Positions 55,101-64,000 of a stretch of 64,000 bases of DNA are shown here, in pieces; positions within the stretch are counted from its first letter, which is position 1, and the number at the start of each line of letters is the position of its first letter. The stretch is from Undibacterium sp. Jales W-56 (GTDB lineage Bacteria > Pseudomonadota > Gammaproteobacteria > Burkholderiales > Burkholderiaceae_D). A program made the position numbers and the translations under genes. The notes under the pieces were generated by a model. It saw only the letters and a list, made by a program, of their open reading frames with translations. It searched no databases and was not told the origin of the DNA. The stretch spans positions 248,001-312,000 of the forward strand of contig NZ_JAJLQW010000002.1 of the NCBI RefSeq assembly GCF_025548535.1, read 5' to 3'.

Positions 55101-55535
55101 ATGATGAGCTGGACAAAATCAATGCTTTGCAGCCTGGCGTTCCTTGCACTCACGAACAGTAATCCAGCGTGGGCAGATCGCTATCATTTTCACCATGGGC
55201 CGCGCTGGGGTGCGGAATTTTATGCCTATCCCTATGGCTATCCATTTCCGATCGCCGGCAGTCGTTATTATGATGGACGACCCTATTATCCGACTACTTA
55301 TCGATATTATCCAACAATCTTCGTTGCACCTACAGTGACGACCGTTACCCGGACTATCTATGTAGAACCAGGTTATCCTGAACCGATGAATGCCTACACG
55401 GTCAGCCCAGACGTGCCGCGACAGGACAATGGCGACTGGTATTACTGCCACAACCCCGATGGATTCTATCCTGCCGTAAAAAGCTGCCCGGCCGGCTGGC
55501 AGCGTGTACCGGCGCAAGCGCCCGCAGAGCGTTAG
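55101..55535 (+). CDS. Secreted hypothetical protein rich in Tyr and Pro
   Basis: 144 residues from MMSWTKSMLCSLAFLALTNS; a TTG four codons earlier also opens the frame. A signal peptide ends at NPAWAD (about residue 26). The mature part has aromatic Tyr/Pro repeats (YAYPYGYPFPIAGSRYYDGR), a hydrophobic strand (VTTVTRTIYVEPG) and a C-terminal module YYCHNPDGFYPAVKSC that recurs in many beta-proteobacterial envelope proteins. Two Cys could form a disulfide. The function is unknown. Confidence 0.75.
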   Translation: MMSWTKSMLCSLAFLALTNSNPAWADRYHFHHGPRWGAEFYAYPYGYPFPIAGSRYYDGRPYYPTTYRYYPTIFVAPTVTTVTRTIYVEPGYPEPMNAYTVSPDVPRQDNGDWYYCHNPDGFYPAVKSCPAGWQRVPAQAPAER

Positions 55536-55548
55536 GAACTCCCGGCAA

Positions 55549-55581
55549 AACACAAAGGGCGCTGATTGCGCCCTTTGTGTT
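55549..55581. terminator. Strong bidirectional terminator
   Basis: A 14-bp perfect stem, AACACAAAGGGCGC/GCGCCCTTTGTGTT, with a 5-nt loop. It lies between the secreted hypothetical gene and cheV, which converge. Confidence 0.85.
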
Positions 55582-55638
55582 CCATATGCCAGATTTTTAC
55601 AAAGATGTTCTGCTAATTTATTCTGGCCAACAAGCTGC

Positions 55639-56595
55639 TCAACGCAAGACTTCGCGGATTGTCGCGGCTAATTCGTCTGGCGCAAATTTGGCGACATAGG
55701 CATCCGCTCCCACGCTTTTTACATGCTCTTCGTTTGTCGATCCGGTCAGGGATGAATGAATAACCACCGGCAAGGCTTTAAAACGCTCATCCTGCTTGAT
55801 ATTACGCGTCAAAGTAAACCCATCCATTTCGGGCATTTCCAGATCGGTTAACACCATCGCTACCTTGTCATACACCGTCTTACCTTCAGCCTGAGCCGCC
55901 GCTGAAATGGATTGCAGCTTCTCCCATGCCTCTTTGCCGGTCTTGGTCATGATAAACGGCGTACCCATCGCGTTCAGAGCTTGCTCAATCAGCCCCCGCG
56001 CCACAGCAGAATCATCCGCCGCTAAAATCGAGGTGCCTGGGCGCAAACCAATTTTGGCGCCCATCGTTTCCGGGTCCACATCCTTACCATCCTTAGGCGC
56101 AATCTGGCGCAGAATCTGCTCCACGTCGAGTACTTGCGCTAAACGGGTGTTTTCCACATCGCCGTCCAGCCGGGCAATACTAGTCACCATTCCGCCGCCC
56201 GCACTCGATTCTGCAGATAACACCTGACTCCAATCCAGGCGGACAATTTCTTCCACCGACTCAACCGCGAAACCCTGGGTGGAGCGCGCATATTCGGTGA
56301 CCAGCATGATATTCAGGCCGGTCTTAGGTTTGCAACCGACGATGGACGGGAGATCGAGGACAGGAATAATCTGACCACGTAAATTGACGACGCCTAGATT
56401 ATGTGGCATCGCTCCTGCCACTGCCGTGATGGCAGGCATCGCGACAATCTCACGTACCTTGAAGACGTTGATGCCGAATAATTCAGACCGGTCACCATTG
56501 GCATCGCCCCCCAGCCGGAACAAGAGCAGCTCAAATTTATTAGAGCCGGTCAGATTGGTGCGTTCATCAACTTCCTTTTGTACGCTGCTACTCAT
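55639..56595 (-). CDS. cheV: Chemotaxis protein CheV (CheW domain plus receiver)
   Basis: About 318 residues from MSSSVQKEVDERTNL; the start is set by GAGGAT 7-8 nt upstream, and earlier ATGs lack this. A CheW-like domain (about 20-165, with FGINVFKVREIV and GVVNLRGQIIPVLDLP) is followed by a receiver (about 185-315) with the acidic DDS pair, phospho-acceptor Asp in VLTDLEMPEMDG and Lys in VAKFAP. CheV couples receptors to CheA and is itself phosphorylated. It is an isolated gene; the rest of the chemotaxis system and its receptor (29.6 kb) lie elsewhere. Confidence 0.93.
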   Translation of the reverse strand: MSSSVQKEVDERTNLTGSNKFELLLFRLGGDANGDRSELFGINVFKVREIVAMPAITAVAGAMPHNLGVVNLRGQIIPVLDLPSIVGCKPKTGLNIMLVTEYARSTQGFAVESVEEIVRLDWSQVLSAESSAGGGMVTSIARLDGDVENTRLAQVLDVEQILRQIAPKDGKDVDPETMGAKIGLRPGTSILAADDSAVARGLIEQALNAMGTPFIMTKTGKEAWEKLQSISAAAQAEGKTVYDKVAMVLTDLEMPEMDGFTLTRNIKQDERFKALPVVIHSSLTGSTNEEHVKSVGADAYVAKFAPDELAATIREVLR

Positions 56596-56686
56596 GTCTG
56601 TCATCCTCATAGGTTAGGGAGTCGATCATGTTGGTAATCGGAGGATAAAATTGCCTCGCTATTACGTCGGATTGTATTGCCAGCAT

Positions 56687-58066
56687 TTATTTTATAACGC
56701 GGTAACACGGTATGTACGCTTTACCGGGAAGTTTCATGCGATTTTGCGCAACAAATGAGTTTAACAGCGCATCCATCGATTCCATAAGTGCAACATCGCC
56801 CCTGATTTCGAAGTGTCCATGCTTTTCAATGGCACGAATCCCCTGATCCTTCACGTTGCCTGCCACCACACCGGAGAAAGCCCTGCGCAAATTTGCCGCC
56901 AGCAGGTGGTTCTTTTGATTCTTATGCAATTCAAGATTGCGCATATTGTCATGCGTAGGATCAAAGGGTTTCTGGAATTCGGTGTCGATTTTCAGTAACC
57001 AGTTGAAGTAATACGCATCGCCTTTCGCTTTTCTGAATTCCCTGACCTTTTTGATGCCCGCCTGTACTTCCTGGGCCACCAAAGCCGGATCATTGACGAT
57101 AATCTGGTATTTACCTTGGGCTGCGGCCCCCAGCGTATCACCGATAAACTGATCGATCTGACGGAAATAATCCTTGGCGCTCTCCGGTCCGGTAAAAATC
57201 AGGGGAAAAGGCAAATCCGCGTTATCGGGATGCAGCAAAATCCCTAAAATATATAAAATTTCTTCTGCGGTACCTGCTCCGCCAGGAAATACCACCACGG
57301 CATGTCCGACCCGGACAAAAGCCTCCAGACGTTTCTCGATATCCGGCAGAATAATCAGGTCGTTGACAATCGGATTAGGCGCCTCTGCCGCAATGATACC
57401 TGGCTCGGTAATCCCCAAATAACGCCCGCCAGCGATGCGCTGCTTGGCATGACCGATAGTTGCCCCTTTCATCGGGCCTTTCATTGCGCCCGGGCCGCAA
57501 CCGGTGCAAATGTCGAGTGCCCGCAACCCCATCTGGTAACCGACTTCTTTGGTGTAGTCATACTCAACACTGGAAATCGAATGCCCGCCCCAGCAGACCA
57601 CCATATTCGGATTGGTTTGCGGGCGTAATACGTTGGCATTGCGCAAGATATGAAATACCGCATCGCTAATGCCTTCAGTCGTATCGAGATCGAATTTGGG
57701 ACTATCCTCTATCTCACCGTGGATGAACAGGATATCGCGCAATACCGTAAACAAATGGTCCTGAATGCCTTTGATCATGATGCCATCGACAAAAGCACTG
57801 GCCGGTGCGCCTTTAACATCCAGCTTAATCCCGCGCTCACGCTGAACAATGCTGATATCGAAGCTCTTATAACGTTCCAGCAATTCTTTACCGTCATCCA
57901 GACCGCTACCGCAATTCAATGCCGCCAACGAACAACGGCGAAACAATTGATACAGGCCGCTGTGGCTGGTATCCAATAACTTTTGCACCTCGGACTTAGA
58001 TAAAATCTCAAGGCGACCATCCGGAGAAATTTGTGTGTCAATGACGGGATATTCCATGAAATACAT
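56687..58066 (-). CDS. ppnN: Nucleotide 5'-monophosphate nucleosidase PpnN
   Basis: A 459-residue protein of the LOG/PpnN family. The N-terminal domain (about 1-140) and the C-terminal domain flank a Rossmann core with the nucleosidase signature FPGGAGTAEEILY (about 255-267) and VCWGGHSISSVEY. PpnN hydrolyses purine and pyrimidine nucleoside monophosphates to base plus ribose-5-phosphate and is stimulated by ppGpp in E. coli. The length is that of full PpnN, not of short cytokinin LOG proteins. MEYPVIDTQ (Met4) is an alternative start. Confidence 0.93.
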   Translation of the reverse strand: MYFMEYPVIDTQISPDGRLEILSKSEVQKLLDTSHSGLYQLFRRCSLAALNCGSGLDDGKELLERYKSFDISIVQRERGIKLDVKGAPASAFVDGIMIKGIQDHLFTVLRDILFIHGEIEDSPKFDLDTTEGISDAVFHILRNANVLRPQTNPNMVVCWGGHSISSVEYDYTKEVGYQMGLRALDICTGCGPGAMKGPMKGATIGHAKQRIAGGRYLGITEPGIIAAEAPNPIVNDLIILPDIEKRLEAFVRVGHAVVVFPGGAGTAEEILYILGILLHPDNADLPFPLIFTGPESAKDYFRQIDQFIGDTLGAAAQGKYQIIVNDPALVAQEVQAGIKKVREFRKAKGDAYYFNWLLKIDTEFQKPFDPTHDNMRNLELHKNQKNHLLAANLRRAFSGVVAGNVKDQGIRAIEKHGHFEIRGDVALMESMDALLNSFVAQNRMKLPGKAYIPCYRVIK

Positions 58067-58084
58067 GTCTTTCTTTTGATTAAA

Positions 58085-58200
58085 ACTTACGCAAATACAG
58101 AAAATCGCTCATCGCAGAGGCATAGAGAACACAAAGAAAAACCTTTCTTGCGGTGTTTACTCTGCATCTCTGCGTTTATTTTTTTTTGCAGCGGTCCTGT
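58085..58200. repeat. Dispersed intergenic repeat, copy B, with inverted arms
   Basis: It begins ACTTACGCAAATACAG, continues with CGCAGAGGCATAGAG and ends with the near-complement CTCTGCATCTCTGCG and GCGGTCCTG. The arms can form a long imperfect hairpin upstream of ppnN. Ends and the CAGAG motif match the copies at 4.3 and 63.2-63.4 kb. Confidence 0.6.
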
Positions 58201-58252
58201 TGATTTTATTATTGCAGCTGGCAAGCTTCGGCTCAGTCCTGCAATCACCGTT

Positions 58253-61039
58253 TCAGTTTTCAGGTTTCTTCGCTAAAGCATGCAATACCGTCTCTTGCTC
58301 TTTATTGGTGGATAAGCGCAATTCCTTATTCAGTATCGCCGTTTGCGCATCCGCTTTCAAGGTGCACAATAATAGCTCCGGCCAGGCATGTTCTTCCGCA
58401 TGCAAGCCGACCCAGCTATTTCTACCGCAATGCTTAGCCGAATACAAAGCGATGTCCGCAATATCAATCACGTCTTGCCAGTCAATCGCCCGCGGGTAGG
58501 CTTTTACAAATGGAAAACAGGCGAAGCCGATTGAGCAGGTTTGTCCTATGAATACATCGCCCTCCAGCTGGAATGGAATTTCGGCGACAATGTTTCTGAC
58601 TCGTTCGGCCAGTTCCTCCGCCCGGTCTCTCGACGTGCCACGCGCCACAATCAAAAACTCTTCACCACCCCAGCGTATTAAATAATCCGAATCGCGGAAC
58701 ACTTGTTGCAGGCGTTGACGTATCTGAACCAGAATCGCGTCACCGGCGGCATGACCGTACTTATCATTGACTTGCTTAAAATGATCCAGATCGACCAGGA
58801 ACATCAATAAATCCGTATCCTTCGGTCCGGTCGGCTCTTCCGGCGTGGACGATGCCTGGTAACTACGAACGCTCAAGGCCACGTCCGCTTCGATGTTTTG
58901 CGACAGGAAGCGGCGATTCTTTAAGCCAGTCAAAGGATCCGTCAGGCTGGCTTCTTCCAATTCTTTCAGCGCCTGTTCTAGTTGCAGCTGGGTTTTTTGT
59001 AAATCGTGGTGCGCATGCGCATTATCCAATGCAATTGCACCGTAGGCACACAGACTGCGAAAAATCAAGCGCTGGCGCTCGGCATAAGCCGACTGATTTA
59101 AAGACTGTATCGACATCACGCCCAACACCCGATCGCCCACCACTAAGGGACCGAATAAGGCAGTGCGAATTTTAGATGCATGTGAGGCGTCATCGTCAGC
59201 AGCGGCGCCATCCGTTTCGAATAACAGCTCCTGCGCCTCGGTAACGCAACGCGCGGCATGTCGGGTATTCCGGTCCGGAATCAAGGTTTGAATCGCCTGT
59301 ATCTCACCGTTTTCAACCTTGTGGTACAGATTCAGGCCAATACCGTCATTGGCTAACAGCCAGATCGATAAATCGCTTGCATCCAGCAAGGCTTCCAGAT
59401 GGCGATGCAAGGTCCTGCATACACTGTCGAGATTTAAATCTGCCGTAATTTCCTGACCGATCTTGCTTAACAGATCCAGGGTCTGGGTAGTCTCAATCAA
59501 GGTGGCGGCCAATTGCTGATGGTGCAATGCCTCCGCTCTGGCGCACTCGGTTTCGTAACGTACTTGCATCAAAGTCGCCCAATTGCTTGCTTGCTTGGTA
59601 CGTTCACGCCGGTCCGCCGCAATCGCCTGTTTTGCGTAAGCGAAAGCGCGTTGCCCGTCGCCGGCCTCAGACCAGGCCTCGGCTAACGACAAAAGCAATT
59701 TGGAAGGTGCCAGCCAGCCCTGCAAAGACTTACCGAAACTCAGCGCCTCCTGCAAAAAATGCAGCACGATATTCGGCGCCGTCATCGGCGATGGATAGGG
59801 TAATTTATGCATGGCATGTATTTCAGCCAGCGCCATGCTGATATCAACGCCCAGTGCATTGATGGAAGGTTCAATAATCAATTGCCGCGCCTCTGCGATC
59901 GCCGCCAGAGCCTGCTCTGGCTTGTCGGAGGCGGATAGTGCGCGTGCATAGCAGATTAAATGTTCGGCCAAATTATTTCGCGACCCTGCTTCGCGATACA
60001 GGCCAATGGCAGATGCAAAGTAGCGCGCGGCCTGCTCAGCCTCACCCTGCAGCAATAAGGTATTGGCCAGTTCGGCCTGGGCAATCGCCTTGTGAATACC
60101 GCTCTTATTCGCGTCCAGGCTCTCCAGCGCTTCTTGCAACACGATCTGGCTTTGGTCAAGCTGCCCCAGATGTCGCAGCAACTCACCGAGACGCATCAGG
60201 CTAAAGCCGATCAATGCAGGCCAGCCGGTCTGGCGCGCGCGCGACACTGCCCAATCATAGCTGGCAGCCGCCTCATTAAAATCGCCGAGCTTTTGCAGGC
60301 ACACGCCGGCATTAGCCGCCGCCATAATTGCCAGCCGCACCAAACCTGCCTGCCTGGCAAACTCGCTAGCCTGTGCATACATCACTGCCGACCGGGTTAG
60401 TTCCGGCGAAAATAATATTTCACCCTGGGCGGCTGAAATCAAGGCAGCCAGCGCGGGATGTCTGGGCTCCGGGCTAATTGCGATCAGCGCTTGCAGTTGC
60501 TCATTCGTATTATCTGCATCGGAATAAGCGTTGAGGTAAATTTCCCAGGCCTGCGCCAGACTGCTGCGCAACGCATCGCCAGTCAGTTGATAACGATTCA
60601 CTGCATGGCGCGCAGCAGAGCTGGCGCGTTCCATCTGGCCTTGCTCTAAGGCGAGCAAAGATTCCGTCAGTGCAGTATCGCCCTCACCGACCAGATCGCT
60701 CATCGCAAAAAAGACCGTTCGCGCGTTATGCAAAAGCTCTTCCGCTTGTTCAAACTCGCGAAATAGCGCCGCGACTTCGGCCCGAATAATCGCCATCCGC
60801 GCGCGCACGACTCTGCGCTGATCGGGCATGAGCGGACTATTCCGCAATAAATTATCGACCTCATTGACCAGAGACAAGGCGCGCCGGCTATCGCGTTGTC
60901 GCAGATACCAGGCAAGCAGCACCGACTGACTGATACGTGCGGCACCAGCGAGTGTCGTCAATTCCGTTTCAAGCCGATTTACTTCATGATCAAACGCGTA
61001 TAAATGCATGGAAATTGTTGAAATAAGCCGGGCTATCAA
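58253..61039 (-). CDS. TPR-GAF-GGDEF diguanylate cyclase
   Basis: A 928-residue protein. The first 480 residues are all-helical TPR-like repeats (LLRHLGQLDQSQIVLQEALE, LLLQGEAEQAARYFASAIGL). A GAF domain follows at about 510-690 (DLNLDSVCRTLHRHLEALLD) and GGDEF at about 720-890. The cyclase site is GGEEF with the inhibitory site RDSD five residues before it, so it should make cyclic-di-GMP and be product-inhibited. Helical scaffolding plus GAF suggests a protein partner and a small-molecule signal. No membrane segments. An EAL domain is absent, unlike the protein at 33.9 kb. Confidence 0.93.
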   Translation of the reverse strand: MIARLISTISMHLYAFDHEVNRLETELTTLAGAARISQSVLLAWYLRQRDSRRALSLVNEVDNLLRNSPLMPDQRRVVRARMAIIRAEVAALFREFEQAEELLHNARTVFFAMSDLVGEGDTALTESLLALEQGQMERASSAARHAVNRYQLTGDALRSSLAQAWEIYLNAYSDADNTNEQLQALIAISPEPRHPALAALISAAQGEILFSPELTRSAVMYAQASEFARQAGLVRLAIMAAANAGVCLQKLGDFNEAAASYDWAVSRARQTGWPALIGFSLMRLGELLRHLGQLDQSQIVLQEALESLDANKSGIHKAIAQAELANTLLLQGEAEQAARYFASAIGLYREAGSRNNLAEHLICYARALSASDKPEQALAAIAEARQLIIEPSINALGVDISMALAEIHAMHKLPYPSPMTAPNIVLHFLQEALSFGKSLQGWLAPSKLLLSLAEAWSEAGDGQRAFAYAKQAIAADRRERTKQASNWATLMQVRYETECARAEALHHQQLAATLIETTQTLDLLSKIGQEITADLNLDSVCRTLHRHLEALLDASDLSIWLLANDGIGLNLYHKVENGEIQAIQTLIPDRNTRHAARCVTEAQELLFETDGAAADDDASHASKIRTALFGPLVVGDRVLGVMSIQSLNQSAYAERQRLIFRSLCAYGAIALDNAHAHHDLQKTQLQLEQALKELEEASLTDPLTGLKNRRFLSQNIEADVALSVRSYQASSTPEEPTGPKDTDLLMFLVDLDHFKQVNDKYGHAAGDAILVQIRQRLQQVFRDSDYLIRWGGEEFLIVARGTSRDRAEELAERVRNIVAEIPFQLEGDVFIGQTCSIGFACFPFVKAYPRAIDWQDVIDIADIALYSAKHCGRNSWVGLHAEEHAWPELLLCTLKADAQTAILNKELRLSTNKEQETVLHALAKKPEN

Positions 61040-61194
61040 AGCTAGCTATTATGCATGCATTTTTTAGAAATTTTATGTGGGCTCATATATATCTATGACA
61101 AAAAAGATAAATGATTCACGACAGTTGCCAGGCACCATCAAGCACATGTCGGCAGCGCGGAAATGACGGCAAATAAAATAATTCAGGAATTGAT

Positions 61195-61222
61195 TGTGCC
61201 GCACGCCATGCCAAGGTACAAT
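61195..61222 (+). promoter_or_regulatory. Probable sigma-70 promoter of the initiator tRNA gene
   Basis: TTGTGC (61195-61200) and TACAAT (61217-61222) are 16 nt apart. Transcription would start a few bases before the tRNA at 61236. Confidence 0.5.
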
Positions 61223-61235
61223 TCGCCCCCTCAGA

Positions 61236-61312
<77 letters not shown>

Positions 61313-61439
61313 ATGTTCGTGCGTCCGCACATTTCCCAGTTTAATTTTTGCGCTTGCCGCTGACAGTCTCTGTTCCCGGCTGCCTCGCTATTTTATTTTC
61401 GTGTTCTTAAATTGTAACCCCTGAGAAACACAAAACGCG

Positions 61440-61676
61440 ATGAGAGATACCAAAGATACGGCAACATTAGAACTGCCCGGTTTTCATGCTGCGCAGACGG
61501 AAGGCCCGGAAGAGCCTAAACGACACCGTAATAAGATAAGCAAACGCAAGCCTACACTAGCTAAACAGGTGCAACTTGACCTGCTGCATGCGCTCTGTCC
61601 GGTTGATCATAGCGGCCTGCCGATCTGGCAGTATGATGAAAACAGGGATGCGAGCGGCTTGCCGATCTGGCGTTGA
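61440..61676 (+). CDS. Hypothetical small protein with a repeated SGLPIW motif
   Basis: A 78-residue protein I do not recognise. A basic middle (RHRNKISKRKPTLAKQV) is followed by a tail in which SGLPIW occurs twice, 15 residues apart, the second at the very C-terminus (SGLPIWR). No strong ribosome site is seen. It lies between the initiator tRNA and dbpA. The repeated tail suggests a short linear binding motif; the role is open. Confidence 0.6.
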   Translation: MRDTKDTATLELPGFHAAQTEGPEEPKRHRNKISKRKPTLAKQVQLDLLHALCPVDHSGLPIWQYDENRDASGLPIWR

Positions 61677-61772
61677 GTCGTTAACAGTCAACAGGATCAG
61701 AATGCCGCCGATCCAGACGATGAATGTTAGACTGCCATTTATTCCACCGATACGAATTCAATCAAGCCCCCC

Positions 61773-63158
61773 ATGTCCAATCAGACTGCATTTAATACCC
61801 TGCCCTTGTCGGCGCCTTTGCTCTCCAACCTGGACAGTCTGGGTTACAAGGAAATGACGCCGATCCAGGTCGCCAGCCTGCCTATCATCCTGGAGCAACG
61901 GGATCTGATTGCCCAGGCTAAGACTGGCAGTGGCAAAACAGCGGCGTTCAGTTTGGGTATCTTGGCAAAATTAAATCCTACCTATTTCGCGATTCAAGGC
62001 CTGGTGATTTGCCCGACCCGCGAATTGGCGGATCAGGTCTCCAATGAACTGCGTCGCCTGGCCCGCTCGATAGAGAACGTCAAAGTACTCACGCTATGCG
62101 GCGGTACGGCAATGCGGCCTCAAATCGCTTCGCTGGAACACGGCGCACATATCGTCGTCGGCACTCCCGGTCGCCTGCTGGATCACATAGGACGCGGCAG
62201 CATCAACCTGAATACCGTACAGACGCTGGTGCTGGATGAGGCTGACCGCATGGTCGACATGGGATTTTATGAGGATATTTATGGCATCGTTGCGGCATGC
62301 TCGCCGCGGCGCCAGACTTTGCTGTTCTCCGCCACCTATCCAGACGATATCCGCAAGGCGAGCGAGCAGTTTTTACGCGACCCTGCCGAGGTCAAAGTCG
62401 AGTCGCAGCACAACGATAGCCATATCGAGCAATTGTTTTATCTAGTCACGCCGGAAGAACGCAATGCGGCAGTGGCCCGCCTGCTGAATCATTATCAACC
62501 GGCTTCTACCATTGCCTTTTGCAATACCAAAATCCATTGCAAAGAACTGACTGACGAATTGCAGGCACAAGGCATCAGCGCATTGGCGCTGCATGGCGAT
62601 CTGGAACAGCGAGACCGCGATGACGTATTGGTGCGCTTCGCCAACCAGAGCTGTTCTGTGCTGGTCGCCACGGATGTCGCTGCGCGCGGCCTCGATATAC
62701 AAACGCTGGGGGCGGTGATTAATGTCGATGTGTCGAAAGACACCGAAGTGCATATCCATCGCATCGGTCGTACCGGCCGTGCGGGCGAAAAAGGCCTGGC
62801 GCTCAGCCTTGCCACACCGGGCGAAAAAAAATGGGTAAAGCTCATTGAAGAATACCAGGGCGAAGCCGTCAGGTGGCATGAGCTTAAGGAGTTGCAAGAG
62901 AACCCCGGCAACGCCTTGCAAGCGCCGATGGTCAGCATCTGTATTATGGGTGGAAAAAAAGACAAACTGCGACCGGGCGATTTGCTGGGCGCCCTCACTG
63001 CCGATATTGGATTACGCAAAGAACAGGTCGGCAAAATCAATGTATTCGAATTTATGACCTACGTCGCGCTGGACCGGCATATTGCGGAACAGGCAATGGA
63101 AAAACTCAGTCGCAGCAATATCAAAGGCCGGCAATTCCGGATGCGCATCATTTATTGA
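61773..63158 (+). CDS. dbpA: ATP-dependent RNA helicase DbpA
   Basis: A 461-residue DEAD-box helicase. Motifs: Q (YKEMTPIQVASLPI), I (AQAKTGSGKTAAF), Ia PTRELADQV, II DEADR, III SAT, V VATDVAARGLD, VI HRIGRTGRAGE. The C-terminal 75 residues (ICIMGGKKDKLRPGDLLGAL, then ALDRHIAEQAMEKLS) are the DbpA RNA-recognition domain, which binds hairpin 92 of 23S rRNA. It therefore acts in 50S ribosome assembly. The length is the normal one. The gene stands alone, followed by a repeat element. Confidence 0.95.
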   Translation: MSNQTAFNTLPLSAPLLSNLDSLGYKEMTPIQVASLPIILEQRDLIAQAKTGSGKTAAFSLGILAKLNPTYFAIQGLVICPTRELADQVSNELRRLARSIENVKVLTLCGGTAMRPQIASLEHGAHIVVGTPGRLLDHIGRGSINLNTVQTLVLDEADRMVDMGFYEDIYGIVAACSPRRQTLLFSATYPDDIRKASEQFLRDPAEVKVESQHNDSHIEQLFYLVTPEERNAAVARLLNHYQPASTIAFCNTKIHCKELTDELQAQGISALALHGDLEQRDRDDVLVRFANQSCSVLVATDVAARGLDIQTLGAVINVDVSKDTEVHIHRIGRTGRAGEKGLALSLATPGEKKWVKLIEEYQGEAVRWHELKELQENPGNALQAPMVSICIMGGKKDKLRPGDLLGALTADIGLRKEQVGKINVFEFMTYVALDRHIAEQAMEKLSRSNIKGRQFRMRIIY

Positions 63159-63198
63159 CTGTCTGCATTGAATTGCGTGACAAGAATTTCCATTTAGC

Positions 63199-63402
63199 AC
63201 TTACGCAAAACAGCAAGCTGCCTACCATCATGTACAGGAAATTTTTAAAAACGAAACCGCAGGCTGGATGCGGCTTGCGGAGGCATTTCGCGCCAACAGG
63301 CGCAGCCAGCTTGCGGCTTCGCTTTGATATCGGCATTCCATGACGCCCTCTGCGTCTCCGCGTCGCGGTAATGAGAGATTTGGGTTGTTGCGTCAGTCCT
63401 GC
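63199..63402. repeat. Dispersed intergenic repeat, copy C, enclosing a REP-like hairpin
   Basis: The left end ACTTACGCAA (63199-63208) and the right end TTGCGTCAGT (63388-63397, reading ACTGACGCAA inverted) are near-complementary. The centre holds CCGCAGGCTGGATGCGG and GGCGCAGCCAGCTTGCGG, related to the hairpin after cphA. Read inverted, the right part matches copy A at 4.3 kb. Confidence 0.6.
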
Positions 63403-63404
63403 CA

Positions 63405-63875
63405 TCAAATCTTTTTAAACATATTTATATTCGTCGCCCAAAATCCCAGCTTTTGATATAAAGCCTGCGCACTTTTGTTGTGGCCGAATACATGCAAGGC
63501 AATCCCTGATAGTTCGAGCTTTCTGACTTCATGTTCCAGCGCCTGGAATGCCGCCGTTGCATAACCAAGACGTTGATATTCCGGCTTCACCATGACATCG
63601 TACACATAGGCGATCCGCGCATCGGCCCTGGTTTGTGCGGCGATCCATATCATGCCGACGAGGTGGACAGCATCATCTGACTGAATCGAAAACAGATAAT
63701 GATCCGGCGTAGTCAGACCTTGCGGCAGCAATTCATCAAAAGATGCTCGCGCCAACTTCAACGACTCTGCTTCGCCCCATTGTCCAGACCTGACTTTTTC
63801 TTTTGCATAGGCAGGGATTGCGTTGTCGATGTAGGCGTCAAACTCTGTTTGCGCCATGGGAATTAAGGATGTCAC
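63405..63875 (-). CDS. GNAT-family N-acetyltransferase
   Basis: A 156-residue protein with the GNAT acetyl-CoA loop VKPEYQRLGYATAAFQALE (Q/R-x-x-G-x-A pattern) and the strand IALHVFGHNKSAQALYQKLG that carries the conserved Asn and Tyr. The N-terminal 50 residues (YIDNAIPAYAKEKVRSGQW) are the substrate-facing helices of a subgroup seen in many proteobacteria. The substrate is unknown. The gene end abuts repeat copy C. Confidence 0.9.
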   Translation of the reverse strand: MTSLIPMAQTEFDAYIDNAIPAYAKEKVRSGQWGEAESLKLARASFDELLPQGLTTPDHYLFSIQSDDAVHLVGMIWIAAQTRADARIAYVYDVMVKPEYQRLGYATAAFQALEHEVRKLELSGIALHVFGHNKSAQALYQKLGFWATNINMFKKI

Positions 63876-64000
63876 TGAAACTCTCTCAAATGAATTGATG
63901 CACTCCAGTATATCCAGGCGTTGTGACTAAAATCGGATAAAAAATCAGAAAATACGGATTTTATTAGGCAGGAACGAGAAGCTCCCATACGACACTGAGG

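Overview
The window is a gene-dense stretch of a bacterial chromosome, most likely from a betaproteobacterium of the order Burkholderiales, and by overall style an Oxalobacteraceae/Undibacterium-like organism. This assignment is inference. It rests on the paired cyanophycin synthetases with a DUF1854/ABC transporter partner, a CysB-type LysR regulator, a PssA-type phosphatidylserine synthase, a PcaF thiolase and the initiator tRNA sequence. I see no insertion sequence, prophage or CRISPR array.

Layout. 0-4.2 kb: the start of malate synthase A and a haloacid dehalogenase (minus) face a LysR regulator, followed by a cold-shock protein, a TetR regulator and a hotdog thioesterase. 4.3-8.3 kb: a stress island with a near-consensus heat-shock (sigma-32) promoter, three consecutive Hsp20 genes, a YfdX-family gene and a MarC-family gene. 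8.4-14.8 kb: a secreted Cache protein, the SRP RNA gene, an ABC ATPase followed by a permease/M1-aminopeptidase fusion split by a frameshift, and a LysE exporter. 15-22.6 kb: small proteins (zinc-finger-like, [2Fe-2S] ferredoxin, SCP2), a methyltransferase, a HAD phosphatase overlapping cysB, a patatin/beta-barrel autotransporter and a fumarylacetoacetase-family enzyme. 22.9-29.5 kb: a compact Fur-box-preceded siderophore locus (one NIS synthetase, MFS exporter, TonB receptor, PepSY membrane protein). 29.6-36.5 kb: a chemoreceptor, a beta-ketoadipate thiolase, a GNAT enzyme and a PAS-GGDEF-EAL protein. 36.7-45.4 kb: the cyanophycin locus (DUF1854 protein and ABC exporter divergent from two cyanophycin synthetases). 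45.5-64 kb: M13 peptidase, CocE-type hydrolase, FKBP, PssA, an O-acetyltransferase, RhlE-like and DbpA helicases, a CAT-like acetyltransferase, CheV, PpnN, a TPR-GAF-GGDEF cyclase, initiator tRNA and a GNAT enzyme.

How the genes work together. The stress island looks like one heat-shock transcription unit of holdase chaperones plus envelope-stress proteins. The siderophore locus contains synthesis, export and uptake in one iron-regulated run, with a single synthetase, which fits a polycarboxylate (rhizoferrin-like) product. The cyanophycin locus pairs a complete CphA with a CphA-like partner whose Mur-ligase ATP site has decayed, next to a dedicated ABC/DUF1854 pair. Two related dyads and a possible leader ORF lie upstream of the first synthetase.

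The most interesting unexplained signals are those cphA'-upstream dyads, a family of dispersed intergenic repeats (about 4.3, 58.1 and 63.2 kb), REP-like hairpins at 45.0 and 63.3 kb, a 144-bp MITE-like element at 14.8 kb, a 17-bp perfect inverted repeat at 52.5 kb and the frameshift in the permease-peptidase gene.
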